5,962 nucleotides of DNA from DATKZS01 sp035527835 [NCBI: bacterium] (lineage in GTDB: Bacteria; RBG-13-61-14). A program made the position numbers and the translations under genes. Shown here piece by piece: positions 4,651 to 5,962 of the stretch. The stretch lies in assembly GCA_035527835.1 (NCBI GenBank), contig DATKZS010000173.1, positions 1 through 5,962 on the forward strand. The letters are read 5' to 3'. Below the pieces are notes generated by a model. The model made no database searches, had not been told where the DNA came from, and worked only from the letters and a program-made list of their open reading frames with translations. How positions within the stretch are numbered: the first letter of the stretch is position 1; each line of letters starts with the position of its first letter.

Positions 4651-5962
4651 ATGCCCGCGCCCGAAGCGGTGGTGAAGCTGGTCGAGAAATTCCGGGAGAA
4701 CCGCGAGACTTACGTTTCCGGCAGCTTCAACGAGACCCAGACCCGCCTCGAATTCATTGACCCCATGTTCCAGGAGTTGGGCTGGGACATGTACAATAAG
4801 CAGGCTTACGCCGAGGCCTACCGCGACGTGATCCACGAGGACGCGATCAAGATCGGCGGCGCGACCAAGGCCCCGGACTACTGTTTCCGCGTCGGCGGCA
4901 ATCGCAAGTTCTTCCTCGAAGCCAAGAAGCCGGGCGTGAACGTCAAGGACGATCCGGCCCCCGCCTTCCAGCTCCGCCGCTACGCCTGGTCCGCCAAGCT
5001 GCCGCTGTCCATCCTCACCGACTTCGAGGAACTCGCCGTTTACGACTGCCGCCTCAAGCCCGACCACACCGACAAGGCCAGCGCCGGACGCATCATGTAC
5101 CTGACCTGGCGGGAGTACGCCGAGCAATGGGAAGAAATCGCGGGGATATTCAGCCGGGAAGCGGTGCTCAAAGGGTCGTTCTACAAATTCGCGGAGTCGG
5201 CCAAAAAGAAAAAAGGCACCGCCGAGGTGGACGCCGCGTTCCTCAAGGACATCGAGTCCTGGCGCGACCTCCTGGCCCGCAACATCGCCCTCCGCAACCC
5301 CGGCATCTCCCAGCGCGACTTGAACTTCGCGGTCCAGCTCACCATTGACCGCATCATCTTCCTCCGCATCTGCGAGGACCGCGGCATCGAATCCTACGGC
5401 CGCCTCATGCAGCACTTGAACGGCGAGAACGTGTACCAGCGCATGTTCAAGCTCTTCCGCGACGCCGACGACCGCTATAATTCGGGGCTGTTCCACTTCA
5501 TGGAGGAGAAGGAACGATCCACGCCGCCCGACACCGTCACCCCCGGCCTCGTGATTGACGACAAGCCGTTGAAGGACATCATCCGCGGCCTCTACTACCC
5601 TGAATCGCCCTACGAGTTCTCCGTGCTCCCGTCCGAAATCCTGGGCCAGGTCTATGAGCAGTTCCTGGGCAAGGTCATCCGCCTCACCGCCGGCCACCGC
5701 GCCGTGGTCGAGGACAAGCCGGAGGTCAAAAAGGCGGGAGGGGTATATTACACGCCCGCGTACATCGTGGATTACATCGTGGAGAACACGGTGGGCAAGC
5801 TCCTGGGTAGGCCCGACACTCCTGTCGGGCCAGCGTCGCAGGATGGGTACGGGGCGCGGGACAAGAGTGTCCCGCCTACCGGTGGGCCCGACACCGGTAG
5901 GCCCGACACTCCTGTCGGGCCAGAGGCAGGGGCCGGGGACGGAACGGAGGCGCGGGACAAGA
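4651..5962 (+). CDS. Type IIG-like restriction-modification protein, N-terminal part (runs off window)
   Basis: Proteins of this kind cut and adenine-methylate DNA in one polypeptide, typically about 1000 residues; the first 437 codons are in view, with no stop. The N-terminal part fits an HsdR-like nuclease: RLEFIDPMFQELGW (32-45), then PDY (75-77) and FFLEAKK (87-93), giving PD...ExK with Asp76, Glu90 and Lys92. A helical linker follows, including LNFAVQLTIDRIIFLRICEDRG (about 224-245). LGQVYEQFLG (331-340) and GVYYTPAYIVDYIVENTVG (364-382) then lead into the methylase domain. The catalytic DPACGSG and NPPY motifs must lie beyond the window. The ATG at 4651 has GAGGAGG seven bases upstream. 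From residue 386 the protein is REP-encoded: GRPDTPVGP at 386-394 and 416-424, ARDK at 402-405 and 434-437. It is not a BREX PglX by its N-terminus. Target site unknown; function may be impaired if the insertion breaks the frame later. Confidence 0.88.
   Translation, partial: MPAPEAVVKLVEKFRENRETYVSGSFNETQTRLEFIDPMFQELGWDMYNKQAYAEAYRDVIHEDAIKIGGATKAPDYCFRVGGNRKFFLEAKKPGVNVKDDPAPAFQLRRYAWSAKLPLSILTDFEELAVYDCRLKPDHTDKASAGRIMYLTWREYAEQWEEIAGIFSREAVLKGSFYKFAESAKKKKGTAEVDAAFLKDIESWRDLLARNIALRNPGISQRDLNFAVQLTIDRIIFLRICEDRGIESYGRLMQHLNGENVYQRMFKLFRDADDRYNSGLFHFMEEKERSTPPDTVTPGLVIDDKPLKDIIRGLYYPESPYEFSVLPSEILGQVYEQFLGKVIRLTAGHRAVVEDKPEVKKAGGVYYTPAYIVDYIVENTVGKLLGRPDTPVGPASQDGYGARDKSVPPTGGPDTGRPDTPVGPEAGAGDGTEARDK
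5806..5880. repeat. Complete family 1 REP-like doublet inside the coding sequence
   Basis: The element starts GGTAGG and ends CCTACC, an exact inverted terminus. Unit A hairpin is at 5810-5831 (stem 9, loop CTCC) and unit B at 5856-5875 (stem 8, loop AGAG), with a 24-base linker. It is 75 bp, a multiple of three, and reads through in the gene frame as GRPDTPVGP, linker, RDKSVPPT. Confidence 0.85.
5881..5895. repeat. Truncated family 1 A unit
   Basis: GGTGGGCCCGACACC matches the first part of unit A (GGTAGGCCCGACACT) and stops before the second stem arm. It lies between one complete doublet and the next, which suggests a partial duplication or nested insertion. It is 15 bp, also a multiple of three. 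Confidence 0.65.
5896..5962. repeat. Second family 1 doublet, cut by the window end
   Basis: Unit A (hairpin 5900-5921) is identical to that of the preceding element, and the B unit begins at 5951 (CGCGGGACAAGA) before the sequence ends. Its start lies 90 bp after the first element start, so both A units are in the same frame. The linker differs completely from that of the first element. Confidence 0.8.

Noticed and set aside
4459-5697. Minus-strand frame of 412 codons opposite the restriction-modification gene
   Set aside because: It is antisense to the PD-(D/E)xK region, is dominated by Val, Gly, Glu and Ala, and its last part is translated from REP-like repeats.

Overview
This GC-rich bacterial window holds five genes. 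Four are complete and lie on the minus strand; one is partial and lies on the plus strand, divergent from them. Non-coding stretches carry several families of palindromic or short tandem repeats. Repeats of this type (CTTGGCG runs, GATGAACAC decamers, GGCCCGACA hairpins) are, from memory, typical of environmental PVC-group and related genomes (Verrucomicrobiota, Lentisphaerota, Planctomycetota). I treat that as a weak taxonomic guess. No rRNA, tRNA, integrase or transposase gene is visible.

Layout: 1-494 has no convincing gene and holds a CTTGGCG tandem repeat, a degenerate 22-bp tandem repeat and a possible terminator for the thiamine genes. On the minus strand, thiM (1927-1121) and thiE (1124-495) overlap by four bases and form a thiazole-salvage and thiamine-phosphate-synthesis pair. 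The 277-bp gap upstream of thiM holds a promoter-like sequence with an overlapping dyad, a large inverted repeat of decamers and a GC-rich palindrome, but no recognisable TPP riboswitch. Further upstream on the same strand, a glycerate 2-kinase (4359-3025) and a divergent class II aldolase-family protein (3014-2205) are ten bases apart and look like one operon. The kinase probably has a leaderless transcript.

The 291-bp divergent region (4360-4650) carries promoters in both directions, dyads that could be operators, and a cluster of two REP-like palindrome families. It leads into a plus-strand gene at 4651 that runs off the window end. This gene encodes the N-terminal part of a type IIG-like restriction-modification protein: a PD-(D/E)xK nuclease region, a helical linker and the YYTP methylase motif.

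The most notable feature is that the same REP-like family found upstream of this gene has also entered its coding sequence from 5806 onward. It stays in frame and encodes repeated GRPDTPVGP and ARDK peptides just where the methyltransferase fold should begin. The resident palindromes show paired, compensatory base changes between their half-units, which argues that hairpin structure is being maintained.
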